Origin: Ecdyonurus torrentis
Taxonomy: Eukaryota > Arthropoda > Insecta > Ephemeroptera > Heptageniidae
Reading direction: 5' to 3'
Assembly: GCA_949318235.1 (NCBI GenBank)
Contig: OX439131.1
Location: 38,704,557 to 38,768,556, forward strand
Length of the DNA: 64,000 nt
Positions 46,031 to 58,790 of the stretch are shown piece by piece. Positions within the stretch are counted from its first letter, which is position 1, and each line of letters begins with the position of its first letter. The position numbers and the translations under genes were made by a program. Below the pieces are notes generated by a model. The model searched no databases. It worked only from the letters and a program-made list of their open reading frames with translations, and was not told where the DNA came from.

Positions 46031-47224
46031 TATACTTTGGCAATCCCATTAAAATAATAATAATGAATTGCTGAATGATCATCAACATCATAAGATGTGA
46101 TTTTTATAATAACCATAAATTTCAATCTTCAACAAGTTATAAAAACTAACAAAAAAAAAATTATAAGATTACTAAATTTCGTTTTCAATTGTTCAAGAAT
46201 TTTTTAGAAATGTAAATAGCTAAATTTTTAAAATTACTAAAATCATTATTTAAATTTTTTATTTTAAAGAAATCACATTTTGTGATGAAAAAAATTCAGA
46301 ACAAGAATACTATATAACTTTTTTTTAAAGTTAAAAAAGTTGTTTGTATATTTATGACGTTATTTGTCAGTACGCATTTGAATTTTTACTTAGCAAAAAA
46401 GATAGATGTATTTGATAAATGATTATTTTTAAATATCTTACATTTCACAGAAAAAAACAACAACAACTAAACAGCAAAATAAAACCAACTTTTCTCATAA
46501 GAAAGAAAAATTAGTTTTGAACTTTAAAAGTTAAAGTTATTTTTCATCACAAAATATTTGAGTAAACATATCATTTTTTACATTAATTTTAGCATTATCT
46601 TTTACATGAAAAAACATTTTATATAAAATTTATATTATAATGTATTATATATATATTTAGATGGTAGAGACGTACACAGGAAAGCTAAAGAGCAGATAAC
46701 ATCATGCAAGAGGGAAAAAATGTGACACTGCAGAAAGTAGAATTCTCGTAGAGAACTGCTGAAAATATAGGACACGCCACATTGGAGTACAAAAAATAAA
46801 AGGGAGGTTAATCCCCTGATTGAACAAATACAACAAAAATAACAAAAGAGCATCACATCGTATGGACCAAGCTGAAAAGTACACTTAACTTTCGTAAATA
46901 TATTGGATAAAAAAAAAAGTAAATAAACAAAACAAAATCTTCTGGAAGATGTACATAAAAATCACATCACTCTAGTATTATTATACAAACAAAAAAAGGG
47001 GGACATTTCAAATAAAAATAAGTCATAGACTCAATACTATATATTCATGATTTTATATAAATATACAATAAAATATGTTTCTCCCCCAAAAGATCTGGTG
47101 CACTTTTCAGTCAGTAGAAAATTTCAATTTATTGCATGGTGAAATAAATAAAAATATAAATAAAGTAAGAATTTTGTTTTTTTAGTTTAGGAATGTTGGT
47201 TTGAAATATTATTATAAGAAAATC

Positions 47225-47263
<39 letters not shown>

Positions 47264-48132
47264 TAAAATTTAAAGTTTGTTTTCCCTCTACTTCTAAACA
47301 ACGAAATGTTTACAACTTGTCTTTTTAGCATATATTTTGACAATGATAAATAATAGCAACATGAATCAAACTGGAAAATAATTCTGAAACAAAATTTATG
47401 ACTCATATTTTACAAAAAAAAAAAAAAAAAAAGAAAAAAAAAGTATAAAAATTATACAGAAGCATAGGGAAAAAACAGATGTTTGTTATTTTATCTCTGC
47501 GGTTTTGTTATTTTTTGTTGTTGTTTTTTTTTTAAACATAACATTAATTAATTAATAATTCTATATATAATTAATATGGTGGTTGTAAAATATATTAATT
47601 TATTAAATAATATTAAATTTTAAAATGTTGTAATTATTATCACACAACTCATGCACCTACACAACAATTACCCACTTATATATAAGGTAAAGTACATATA
47701 ATTACTTTCAAGCACGTGCATTTTACCATGCAACATAGAAGGTTCACTACAAGAGCATGATGTATATGATGTTTAAAATAGTTTTAAGAGAGTTTGTTTT
47801 TAAAAATGTATATGATTGTGTAGTATATAGTGTTAAAAATAGGAATGGAATTAAGATATCATTTTAGAATAATAACAATAATAATAAAAATAAAAAAATG
47901 GTAAATCTGGTTTTGTAAGGTTTTTACATGGTGTTTATTTTGTGTAGTATTACTGGAATGAGTGATAAATGGATAGATTTATATTAGTTTTTATGTATTG
48001 GTTTTAAAGTAGGTTTTTAAAAATTAATTAATGAAGAAAAAATATCAACAAATGAATCTACTCTTATGATTTAAAAAAATATATATAATATTATATTATT
48101 AATATATAATCCATATATGCAATAGTGTTGTG
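46031..48132. other. AT-rich intronic DNA
   Basis: A mixed patch at 46.66-46.88 kb has a minus-strand frame rich in Phe, Leu and Cys without good splice borders. Poly(T) of 30 lies at 47227-47256. No gene was found. Confidence 0.5.
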
Positions 48133-48224
48133 CGTAAACCCTGTTTTCTTGCACCTAAAAATGCGCATTTCATTTGAATAACCAAAGTTGATCATCATTT
48201 TAGGAGCAGAGAACAGGGTTTATG
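48133..48224. ncRNA. miRNA-precursor-like hairpin or short MITE
   Basis: The left arm GTAAACCCTGTTTTCTTGCA and the reverse complement of the right arm, ATAAACCCTGTTCTCTGCTC, pair along about 28 bases with a few mismatches. Both continue into CCTAAAA.ATG, and the loop is about 32 bases. Size and mismatch density suit a pre-miRNA. A short mobile-element hairpin would look the same. No match to a known microRNA seed was recognised. Confidence 0.3.
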
Positions 48225-48499
48225 AACAGCATTAATGCTTCTGTTAAATTTACCTTTTCTTGTTCCTTTTAAATTTAATTTTATTCTGTTAAAAAAAATG
48301 TTTAAAAAATATGCTAAAACAGAAGAAGTATTCAAAGTAAATATTATTATTACTATTTTATTAAATGTATATGAACAATATGAACATTACATATATGAAA
48401 ATGGAACAGTACAAATATTGTAAGTACCTACGATATTATACATTTTATGAGTACCTATTCTCTTATCCCTATTTATATAAAATGTGTATGTATGAGTGA

Positions 48500-48566
<67 letters not shown>
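48500..48566. repeat. (GT)n(AT)n microsatellite
   Basis: A short GTGTGTGT leads into about 60 bases of (AT)n. Confidence 0.95.
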
Positions 48567-48567
<1 letters not shown>

Positions 48568-49824
48568 TTTGTGAAGTATAATTTCAAAGCTTTTAGTATA
48601 AATGTGTTTAGTGTTGAATATTGTACGGATACATATAAGTATCGTACAAAAGATATTAGTTTTCGATTGTAAATATTTCTTATATCCTTTAGTAAAATAT
48701 AAAACGTTAACCAAATAACATGTTTGTATGTTTCGACTCTTATTCAATATTATAGATAATATATTTTATTTTGTATCATCGATTTTTCTTTGTCCTTGTA
48801 CTTTTTTTGGAAAGTGTTGAAACAGTACATTTTTATGTTGAATCAATATGTATGTATCAATAAGAAAAAAATAGTTTCTTGCTTTTTTTTTTTAATAAAA
48901 CAGAATTCAACCCTAACATTAAAAGTACTATAATTAATTCAGTAATAATGAAAACTTTAAATGGTACAATATTTTGCAAAAATAATTTGTATAAAAGTTT
49001 CAAGAATACTCTTTTATACTTAAGAATTAATATTTATATTTTAAAAGAAATAATAAAGTTATATAATATAATGAATAATACGAATTAATAAGTTTTGCAA
49101 ATTCTCTTTCTTCTTATGAAGTGAGTTATGTTACTTTGGAATGCTATAATTTTAAAACTAGTACAACATGCAGAAGGCGAAGTAATAATATAAAGAAGTT
49201 TTAGAGAGAATAATTGAGTTATAATTTTCCATTACATAATTAATGTTTTCGTTTCTTTATATATAACGTTTTGTTCTTCACTGAATTTCTTTGGAGTTTT
49301 CTTCTTTGTAATCATGAAAATTATACATAATGTAAGTTGTTTTTGAGATGGATTTATTTAAAGAACTATATTAATAACTTACTATTTGCCCGTGCATAAC
49401 TATGAAGCCCGTGCTATTGAACATAATATTGATATTATTACGTGAAAATTAAATAAATAAAATAGGAACTAGGTTTGTGTTTATACATAATAATTGCGCT
49501 TTGAAGGCCACATCACAAATTATAAAGTGCTTTAAAAATAGTTTTTTTTTATATAAGCTCAGCCACAAAAGCCACAAAAAAAATATAAAAATTAAATAAT
49601 GTATAATATTTTAATCTTTAATGTATATTTTGCCAACTTATCAAAACATTGTATTTTAATATTTATTTATACAGTGGTGCAAATTAAATAAAAACGTAAG
49701 CTTTATATTTTAATTGTTTTACTATATATAATATTATATAGAATAATATAAATTGAAAATGAAATTTACATTTGCACCGACCGTTTTGACGTAGGTGACT
49801 GTTTCACTTGTGGCATCTGTATAC

Positions 49825-49899
49825 GCCCTCCTGAATCGTGTCCTTCTTGCTTGAGTCAAGGTCTGAGGAGTCAGAAGAATACCCTGTGGACGGAGGCAT
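49825..49899 (-). CDS. Candidate alternative N-terminal exon in the SK intron (25 codons)
   Basis: This GC-rich patch sits in otherwise AT-rich intron. On the minus strand an ATG at 49899-49897 opens a frame beginning MPPSTGYSSDSSDLDSSKKD and ending TIQEG. A GGC|GTATAC donor (GT at 49824-49823) would leave phase 0, matching the TTG start of the SK exon at 23931. An in-frame TAG lies just upstream. Without splicing the frame runs only six more codons to TGA at 49806. There is also a branch-point-like CTAAC followed by CCGTCCACAG, so an internal-exon reading starting at 49883 is possible, but its phase does not match exon 1. The acidic Ser-rich peptide would suit a casein-kinase-2 target. The donor is weak at +4 and +5. 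The exon is inferred and not demonstrated. Confidence 0.38.
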
Positions 49900-51384
49900 C
49901 AGGCGAGCCACAGTTAGCTACACTCACGCCACATTTCAAAACAAAATAATGAAGTCAGCACGCTAGCCCCCCCTTACATTATATATGTATATACAAAAAT
50001 AATCTTTAACTTGTATAGAAAAAAGTTAATATTAATAATGAAAATAACCTTTGAACACGACATTGGAATAAATAAGAATGAAATGAAATGCGTGTGTATA
50101 TTTTTTAATTATATTTTAAATCGATTTTGTCTTTTCTATAAGCAATAATAACTTATTGTGTTATTAAACTATGGCAAATCGATTTCTTATAGCTTAAAAA
50201 GTTTTCTTCAGTCGATTAATTAATAACTGAATTGATTAGTAATATTATTTAAATGAGTTTAAAGCTTCGACTTATCTAAAATACTGTTTTGTCTACAAAA
50301 AAAAAGTGCTAATCAGTTTGAACTGTCATAGAATAATGAATAAAAAAGTATTGGTGTCTATTCAATAATATTTATAACAAATTAGTAAGGGCAAGTTTTA
50401 GGTCTTACAAATGTCTACAAATGTCAAATGTCTGTCCCACTCTTACACCTAACCCAGAAGTACATTTACTTCTTATATATATAATTTTTATCAATCAGCT
50501 TCCTCAATTAAAATTGACCTAAACAAGGTTATATTATAATTATTAAATTTAACTTTAATCTTGTACCAAAAAAATCCCAAGTATTTTGTGTAATTGATCA
50601 TACAATAAATAAATTATACGATATTAAATTTAATTTACAATTAAGTATAGAAAGCCATTTGCTTAGTAACTCTACTTCAATATTAAAGTTTTTTTGCCTT
50701 TTAACTATAAAAAAATATCATATTATAAGTATGAGTTAGTTCATATTAAAGTATCTTAATGAGCTTTACTGAAGTGAAAGTAAAAGTTTTCATGATCATT
50801 TGAACTTACTTAATGTCTTTGAAATGTTTCTAAAGCAATTTTAAGTGACAATAAAACATACTTAATCACATCTTTTATAAGTGTGTGAAAGACAAATTGC
50901 ATTTTATTGAGTTACTGAATCAGATTTAATATTCTCATTATTTCCAATATCGTAAATTGCCAGGTGACAAATAGAAGCTTTGTGTTTTTATTTTTTTTAT
51001 AATATACAAGTTAAAAATTCTTTTTGATTTTTACGTCATTAATCATAACTGAGAGCTATGGGGAAAAAATTTACAACTGTTTTATATTCTAACGTCTATC
51101 TAATGAATTATTTATCCATGAAAACTGTAATTATATAAGAAAAATAATCCTAGATATTACCTATGATGTACCTAGATGATTACCTAGATGTACCTATGAA
51201 TAAATCCCAATTTTGTTATATATTTTTTATTTTATTATCTTTTCAAAAAAAAAAAAAAAAAAAAATGTTGTTATATATATTTTAATAATTAAGCTTGCAT
51301 TTTTCTTCCAGATTTTACCCCACTATTTTTTTGATAAATGAAAGATAGTGACAAGATAAAACAGGATTTATAAAATGCAATTCA
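49900..51384. other. Mostly AT-rich intronic DNA
   Basis: The upstream flank of the 49.8 kb candidate exon (to about 49.97 kb) is still GC-richer, with CACTCACGCCAC and a run of seven Cs. A small imperfect tandem of TACCTAGATG units lies at 51157-51199. Nothing else was recognised. Confidence 0.5.
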
Positions 51385-51721
51385 TCTATATATAAAAATA
51401 AGAGAATATCTTAAAATTCACATCCATCCTCAAAATTGGCAAAGGGTAGTTTTTTGCTAAATAGGAAGGATTTATAGATACAGAATATTCTCTACCCCCC
51501 TTCTCCTAAAAAAATATGGAAAATAGCATGTTTTAAATAATACTTGCAAACCACCCTTTTTAGCCATGCTTTATGATCTTAGCAACCTATAAATTTTTTC
51601 TCCTGGCATTTTGCCTAAGAAAGAAAAAAGATCATAAAAAAAAAATCCCATCACTCAAAGTTATGATTTTTTACGTGTTTATTATTTTACTGTTTTTTTT
51701 AAGCTAGCATGGTGCGTCTAG
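51385..51721 (+). mobile_element. Possible non-autonomous Helitron-like element
   Basis: It starts A|TCTATATATAAAAATAAGAG and ends GGTGCGTCTAG|T. This matches the Helitron rule (5' TC, 3' CTRR, inserted between A and T). The 3' hairpin is very weak (GCA-TGG-TGC), so the call is tentative. Confidence 0.22.
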
Positions 51722-54700
51722 TATTATTTGAATCCAGCTAGGCCACAACTCACACCGTTGGCTAGCATTAGAAAAATTGCACGAAAAGAGCAAGTGAAAA
51801 GATAGAGAGAGCTAGCGATCGAGCGAGCGAGGGCATACACACCACAACATAAGCTAGATAGAGACTTCGATTCAAACACACATCAAATACCGACCAATAA
51901 ACATCAAGAGAGGAACAATTGGAGCAAATCCAAATATAATAATAATATACATATTAGCTTTTTGCTTACGATATAACAAAAATAAAAACAAAGTAAAATT
52001 AAGTATCGTGAAAAGAATTTTAAGTTTTTTATCTTTTTTTAGTACATTTACCTATATATGATACAAATAAAAACATCATTACCAAATAAAGAAATGTTAT
52101 CTTAGCAATTTTATATGGATTTAACTATTGTTCCTTTCTTTGTTTTATAAGAAAACAAAATTCAATTTTATTTGTTATTCATCTCTTGCAATATTTTATA
52201 GAATAGCCAAGCAGCTTTCAAATTCTATAAATTTCTGCAATGTTTATTAACGTATTATTCAAAGTTATTCTTAGAAGTAGTAAGTGTAAATATTTAGTTT
52301 TAAATATTTTTGCTTAAACTATTTGTAATATTTATACATTAAAATTTAACAAATATCAAAATTGGATATTGTTTCATTATAATTGAACAAGCATTCCTAA
52401 AACAAACACGAAAGTTAGCAATAAAAAAAAAGGAGTAATAATAAGTGGAGAAGACAGTTATATAAGCTAAATGTTAATATTATGAGAAAGCTACACACAA
52501 TGCTATGGTATAGTAAAAACATTGAACATTATAAGAACCTTCACAAAAATAGAGGAATAAGGGAAACATTAAATTATCAAATTTGATAGATTTATAGTAA
52601 TACGTATATAAAAAAAAAGCTACATCAAAATACTTTACGGAAATATGAAGTACGTGAAAGGAATTTTGAGAAATTTTGTATAATAGAAACTATTCCTAAA
52701 TACTTTAAAAATTTACGTAGATTATAAAATATTACTTTAATTTATACATCCAGTAAAAAATAATATTAAAAAAAATGTTATAAAATTGTATTTAATGAAT
52801 TATTATTTTAAATTTCTCTTTATTTAAAAAAATATATATTAAAAATATTTAAATTAATTTTTTATGCAAAACAATTCATGCAAATAACGTCCTTCTTGAT
52901 TAATTAATTTGCAAGACAAAATAATTTTTTCCTCTGTTTTTTTTAGACCGAAATATTGTTTTAATGAATAAAAAAAATAATAATATATATAAAAATTTGC
53001 TTTAAAAAAGACGTAACAAATAATGAATATATGATGATGAAAAGATGCGTCACAAAAATTTATTTTCACACAAAAATTTCTGCGCGATGACAGAGCAATT
53101 AAACACAGCAAACGCCGACACACACACACACATTTATATATAAAAAAAATAGCAGACACAATAAACATGCTGAAAGAGAGAAGATTTTTATGTAACAGAA
53201 AAAAAAATAATGATAAAAGAGTAATTTTACATTTTTTTTAAGTGTTTATTACCATGTTGTGTGTGTGTATTTTTTTAATATAGTTTGAGCTGAAAATAAA
53301 AAAAATATTTATATTATTAATTGTTATTTTCTTTTACATACATAATATACATTAAATATACAGTATGTAACCTATTTTAAAAAGTCATTAATTTATTTTT
53401 TCATCAGATATGAAAATTGATATAACTGCAATATGTTGGGTGATTTTTTTTTCTCATTGCACTGAAAAGTTATGTACATGATTTTAAAACAGATGTGCTT
53501 GACAGAATTAATCATTAATAAACTTCAAAAATAATGATTTGGAAAAATTGGAATGTTTTCTCTTATTAATTAATTATTTTTATATCAATATTATAAAAAC
53601 AACTTTTTTTATATAATTCAGTTCAATATTTATATTCATTTCTATTCTTCATTATCATTAATCGTTTGATAAAAGTTATTAACTATAAATTTTATTTTAC
53701 TTTTTAATAGTTAAAATTGTTAAAACTATAATTTATTACACAGCTTTTTTTGTATTTTTTTCCACTTTTATTTAGTTATATATCATGTGTAAGATTATAT
53801 TCTTAATAATGTTAAAATATAAAGCCACGATGCGGTGCATGAAGAGATATAATAGTGAATTAGATACAAAATCCCATCGGCAAACTTTTGGCAAGCGCGG
53901 AAAAAATTAGAGAGAACAAAAATATAGCGACAAAAAAAAAATAGCGAACAGTGAGACACTACAAAAAGAGAGAGAAAGAAAGAGAGAGATAGGGAATATA
54001 AAAAAAGAGAGAGATACAGTATATAAGCTTGCGGTTGTTATATAGATGGTAATGTTTAAGAATATTAAGTATGCTGTCTTGGTGAGCAGAATTAAATTAT
54101 CTTGTACACTTTCTTGATCTCTTCTTGATGAGAACGAGTTTTCATTTTATTATTATCATTTTTTTTAAGAGTAAAAAAGAAGTGTTGATCTACTGCAATG
54201 CGCCAAGTAACATCAAACCCTCATACAGTTTTGACCCTTAGAGAGGCTGCTTGATGGTAGGGTCATTATTTTCACGCTCTCCACTCACTCAGTGGTAACT
54301 TCACAAATAAAGTCTAACCCACACGTTTTTATCATCACAAATTTGAGATTTATTATATATTATACACACTATATATAATATAGAAGAAGAAAAAAGTATG
54401 TTGCGAAATATTTTGGTATTTATACAAATTTTTCATATATAAATGAAAAATTTGTAATGAAATATATCTTATACTTTACGTTTTCTTATTTTGATCATAA
54501 AGAAACTTAATATACACTATGTTTTTTTTAAACGTACTCAAAATTTGAAGCAGAAAAAAAAAGCATTTAGGGAATCGTTATCTAAAATGAAATACTTTTA
54601 TATCAAAAATATAGCACGTGATATGATATTTTGGTCTACTTTTAAAATGGGGTCAGAAATATTATATTACATATATGTTATATAAGATTATATATATAAG

Positions 54701-54764
54701 TTCTTATTTTTGAGTTAGTTGCTTTTAAAACTTGTAAGTATCTCAGATGTTGAAAGTATATTAA
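51722..54764. other. AT-rich intronic DNA with a GAGA/CGAGCGAGC patch
   Basis: At 51.75-51.90 kb a mixed patch has GAGAGAGCTAGCGATCGAGC. On the minus strand an ACGGT|GTGAGT donor has GT near 51758. A noncoding first exon is conceivable. At 54233-54268 a TGACCCT...AGGGTCA inverted pair is seen. No gene was found. Confidence 0.4.
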
Positions 54765-55104
54765 AGGCATAGACCACACAAAACAACGTGTGCTTTTTAA
54801 TAAATAAACACTAAATGGGATCTTCAAAACTGATGACAATTTTTACCAGAATGTTAATGTAGCCCCACGATAGAGCGTAAAAAAACTGTAAAGTATGCAA
54901 TTTGCGTAAAAATTCATGTTTATGACGTCAGAAACATGCAAAAAAATAGTGTGAAAAGGTTGTGCGGGTTGCATAAATTGAAGTTTCTGATCACTGCTAC
55001 GGGTCTACTGTTGGGTTTTGAGACAAACTAATGTTATTTATGTTAATCCCATCAAGTGTTTTGTGATATAAATGCTTATGTTTTTCTCTGGTCTATTCCT
55101 TTAA
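54761..55104. mobile_element. MITE with TTAA target-site duplication, 336 bp
   Basis: Bounded by TTAA at 54761-54764 and 55101-55104. The terminal inverted repeats are AGGCATAGACCA and AGGAATAGACCA, followed by weaker complementarity that includes ACACT..ATGGGAT in both arms. TTAA suggests a piggyBac-type source. The TIRs are unrelated to those of the TTAA element at 22.4 kb, so it is a different family and looks older. It is noncoding. Confidence 0.75.
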
Positions 55105-55950
55105 GACAGAAGTTGCACTTTTTTTTTCTATACTATTTACTTCTGTATGAGAAGTCAATAGAAACTTATATTTACTTCAAATAACTTAAAAACTTAAAAC
55201 ATGTGTTCAAAATTTCATCATTTGTTAAGCTTCTTATTTGAAAGGTTGTGACTTAAGACTTTTCTTTAACAATAATATATTGTTTAATAAAACAAAGAAA
55301 AAGTTTCTTTGTAAAAACTTTTAATAAACTTAAAGTAAAAAGTATATTATAGATATTAGATTCTTTTCTTAAAAGTCAACAAGTAAAATTATTTCTCTTT
55401 TAAATTATTGAATTTGTAATTTGTATTATATTTCTTTAAATCACGTATTAGTAATATTTTATGTTTCTTGATAATATTTTACTTAAACTGCATTTATATT
55501 AATGTATCGTAAATTATTACTAAATTTGATGGCTTATACATGGATAAATCCCCTCTAATATATATCAAATAGGGCATGACCACAAACTATTTAGAAGCTA
55601 TACTTGAAAAAAATAAGGGCAAAAAAATATAGTGGAGTAGGGTAGTTTTGTACATGTGTATCACGGAACATTAATCTTTCTTTCTTTCTTTTCTCTTTTC
55701 TTTTCTTTTTTCTTTTTCTTTCTTTTTTTTTTTTTTTCTTTTTTTTTTCTTCTTCTTACCACTTTTTCAAGGAGATAAAAATGATATGAGATGATGATAA
55801 CGAAGATGTCATTTGTCCTTGACCCAAATTTTCATACATCTTGATGTCAATTGTGACCTTATGAACTTTTACTTTGCGTGTGTGTATGCGTATATTCAAT
55901 TTTTTGCTTTTCAGACGTAAAGAGAAAGGGGAAGAATAGAGGGGTGAATA

Positions 55951-55982
<32 letters not shown>

Positions 55983-56354
55983 CAAGAGAGAGAGAAAGAA
56001 AGAAAAGGAAACGTAGATAGAGAGAGAACAAAATACAAATAGCTCCCTCGATAATATGATCCTTGACTCGAATAACAATTCTCAGTACATACTATACAAA
56101 AGAATATACTACTTTTTATGTATATCTTATATTTGTATACATAACAATATTGTGCAAAAAAATAAAGAGTATTCTCTTGTTGTTTGTCTTGCTGGGTTTT
56201 TCTTCTCTCTCTCTTTTTTTTTTTTTTTTTTTTTTTTTTGCATATCTTAATTGCATCAATAATTGCACGTATTAAAAGTTAAATATTATGTTTGTTTCTT
56301 CCAAAAGTTTTTTAGGTCAATCATTACCAATAATTTTTTTTTTTTTTTTTTTTT
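55105..56354. other. AT-rich DNA with long pyrimidine and purine tracts
   Basis: A pure pyrimidine tract of about 80 bases (55675-55757) and an interrupted (GA)n (55950-56008) may form triplex DNA. Poly(T) runs lie near 56214 and 56335. No gene was found. Confidence 0.55.
55675..55757. repeat. Polypyrimidine tract
   Basis: About 83 bases of only C and T, rich in CTTT units. It is a possible H-DNA former. Confidence 0.9.
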
Positions 56355-56706
56355 AATGAGGGAGACTAAAAATTTGTAGGGAGTAATTTTATTTCACATT
56401 CTAAAAGAGGACATTGTCCTGAATTTATAGATATGTGAATTTCTAATTTTTGAGTTAATTATTTGTTTTTAATTGATTTTTGAATGTCGTGAAATGACGT
56501 CACAGGCGAAAACTTTTACCTATGTTGACATGCATAAGTTGACACCTGTGACGTCATTTTTTGATTTTAAAAAAATAATTAAAAATAAGTAACATAATGA
56601 ACTCAAAAGTTAGAAATTCATATATCAAACAAATCAGGGGTATGTCCTGTTTTAGAATATGAATTAACTTACTCCCTAATTTTTTTTTGTTTTAGTTTTC
56701 CTCATT
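56355..56706. mobile_element. Large foldback element, about 350 bp
   Basis: The ends AATGAGG and CCTCATT are complementary. Internal mirrored blocks include TAGGGAGTAA, CATTCTAAAA.AGGACAT, ATGAATTTCTAA and TTTTGAGTT. Two TGACGTCA palindromes (56495-56502 and 56549-56556) flank the centre in mirrored CACAGG/CCTGTG context. It resembles the 35.2 kb foldback in architecture but not in end sequence. It is noncoding. Confidence 0.75.
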
Positions 56707-57140
56707 GCAATCAACATAAAATTTAATTTAATAAAGCAATTGACGTCCAAGAAAAGTTATTATGACCTTCTACTTACGACATTTTTTAATGAAAATTCAC
56801 TGCAAAAATATTTTCATTCGTATATTGTGTATTATTATAGGAATGCCTATAAATTTGGTTGTAAATATTTTATGTACGTAGAAAATTTATATTATTGTTA
56901 AAAAATCTCTTTTAGTAATTGCTAATTACTTACAATATGAAAATATACTTCAATGTACTGTACAGTATAAGCATGTAAAATATAAAAAAAATCAGTATGT
57001 ATACATGATTTTCTAATTTATTTTTAAGTTTGTTAAAAAAAAAGTGCTAAGCTCAACATAATTTTTTTCTGTGTCTTGATCAGTTTTACTATCGTAACTA
57101 GCTTTTGCTATTACACTGAAGAGATGTTTGGTTTTGAAAT

Positions 57141-57143
<3 letters not shown>

Positions 57144-57206
<63 letters not shown>
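57144..57206. repeat. (CT)n microsatellite
   Basis: Perfect CT repeat of about 62 bases. Confidence 0.97.
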
Positions 57207-57209
<3 letters not shown>

Positions 57210-58743
57210 TTATCCCATCTCAAGAGATGGTTGACTTTATACTTCTCTAAGTTTTAGTACTCTGATCTTGGTAAAGCAATGATGCCATGTTCTATAGACT
57301 AGCTGGACCACACTATAAACTTACTTGCTGTCTCGTAGTTCTGACTTAACTTTTATGCCACTATATTTTTTCTCTCTTTTTTTTTCTGTCTCTACGTAAC
57401 CCTTTTGTATAAAACCCCTGGAGGCAAGCATAGTTGACATCCTGAAACGACTTTTCCTGTTATTTCTTCCCCCCAGGTTGATTTCCTTTCCGTTTTTCTG
57501 TGTTATCACGCAAACCCCTAACATGAAGTCTATAACATATAAAAAAAAAAGAGAGAAGAAAAAAATAGAGGAAGAAAAAAAACTACGACAAAATACAATA
57601 CACGCGAGTCTTAATCTTTTAGGAAATGTGTCCCACTTAATTTTAAATCTTCTTTTTTTTTTCTTGTTCTTTTTTAAAGGCATTACTTTATTCTTTAACG
57701 AATGGTCGTCTTTTATAAAGCTTTACTGAATAAAGATAAAATATTAAGATAAATTAATGATGAATCATTTACAAAATGAGTTTCATTTTTAAAATAATTG
57801 AATTTCTTTTCATTGTATAAGAAATTAAAAGTTTTACGTAAAGAATTGCTCAATAGTTTTGTGAATGAAAAAAGACATGATGAATTATTGTTATTTAAAT
57901 AATACAACATCAATTTACAAACTTATTCTAGCCTCAGGAAAAATATTTTTTTTTTTGGTGTTACAATTAAGCAATTGTATACGTAAAATATATTTAATTA
58001 AATAGAAAATACATTACTTTATAAAAAATATACAAAAAAAAAATTCATTAATTTTCATTCAATATTTTTTATAACTTAATTCATTAAGTTTTGATTAAAT
58101 CCAATTTTTTAAGATTGCTTTGCTTTGCTCTTTTTTCTTTCTTTTTATTTCTGTATGCTTTGAAAGGGGAACAATAATGAGTAAAGTTTCATTATAATGT
58201 CAATAAAGTAATGTCTTCTCAGATATTGTGTGTAGTAAAATGAAAATAATATTTTTATTAATAATAAAACTTGGAGCTCTGGTTGTTTTTCTAACAAATA
58301 AATTCGTGCGTCAAACCTACATTTTCCCCTTCAAATATAATTTATTAACAGGCTGCAGAACCTACCACAAGCAGCGCTGCTATGGAGCAAAACCGCGACA
58401 AATGTATTTTTTTTATAAACTTTTAATATACTACACACACACACACACATATATATGTTGTGCAATAAAAAAATAAATTTTATGAGCATAATCTAATATC
58501 CAGTTCAATTTGAGATCCAAGAAACAAATAATACAAAATTTAATGAGCATGTAAATTCTAAACAAAACCATTATATAAATTTTATTACTACAATCCACAA
58601 TATCATATTCTAGACAATGGGTCTTGAATTATGATTTTAATTATTTGGCACAAAACACATTGCGGTGTTATGATAACGAATTTAAATTCAAATTATAATT
58701 TATGTGTCTGCTAGCTAATTGGTATTGATAACGATACGTTACA

Positions 58744-58745
<2 letters not shown>

Positions 58746-58789
<44 letters not shown>
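58746..58789. repeat. (CT)n microsatellite
   Basis: Perfect CT repeat of about 43 bases, 0.8 kb downstream of the SK exon 1 donor. Confidence 0.97.

Positions 58790-58790
<1 letters not shown>

Noticed and set aside
46635..46884. Two overlapping minus-strand Cys/Phe-rich frames
   Set aside because: Hydrophobic composition comes from pyrimidine-rich DNA; there are no paired splice sites and no family resemblance.
57321..57729. 120-codon minus-strand frame with an ideal GTAAGT donor at its end, and a strong plus-strand acceptor (CTTCCCCCCAG) at 57476
   Set aside because: The minus frame is Lys/Phe-rich from purine and pyrimidine tracts and lacks an acceptor with a pyrimidine tract. The plus acceptor has no open frame or donor after it. 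Isolated splice signals are expected by chance.
58340..58425. Plus-strand AACAG|GCTGCAGAACC... resembling a small exon
   Set aside because: The frame ends quickly in AT-rich DNA with no donor, and the strand is opposite SK.
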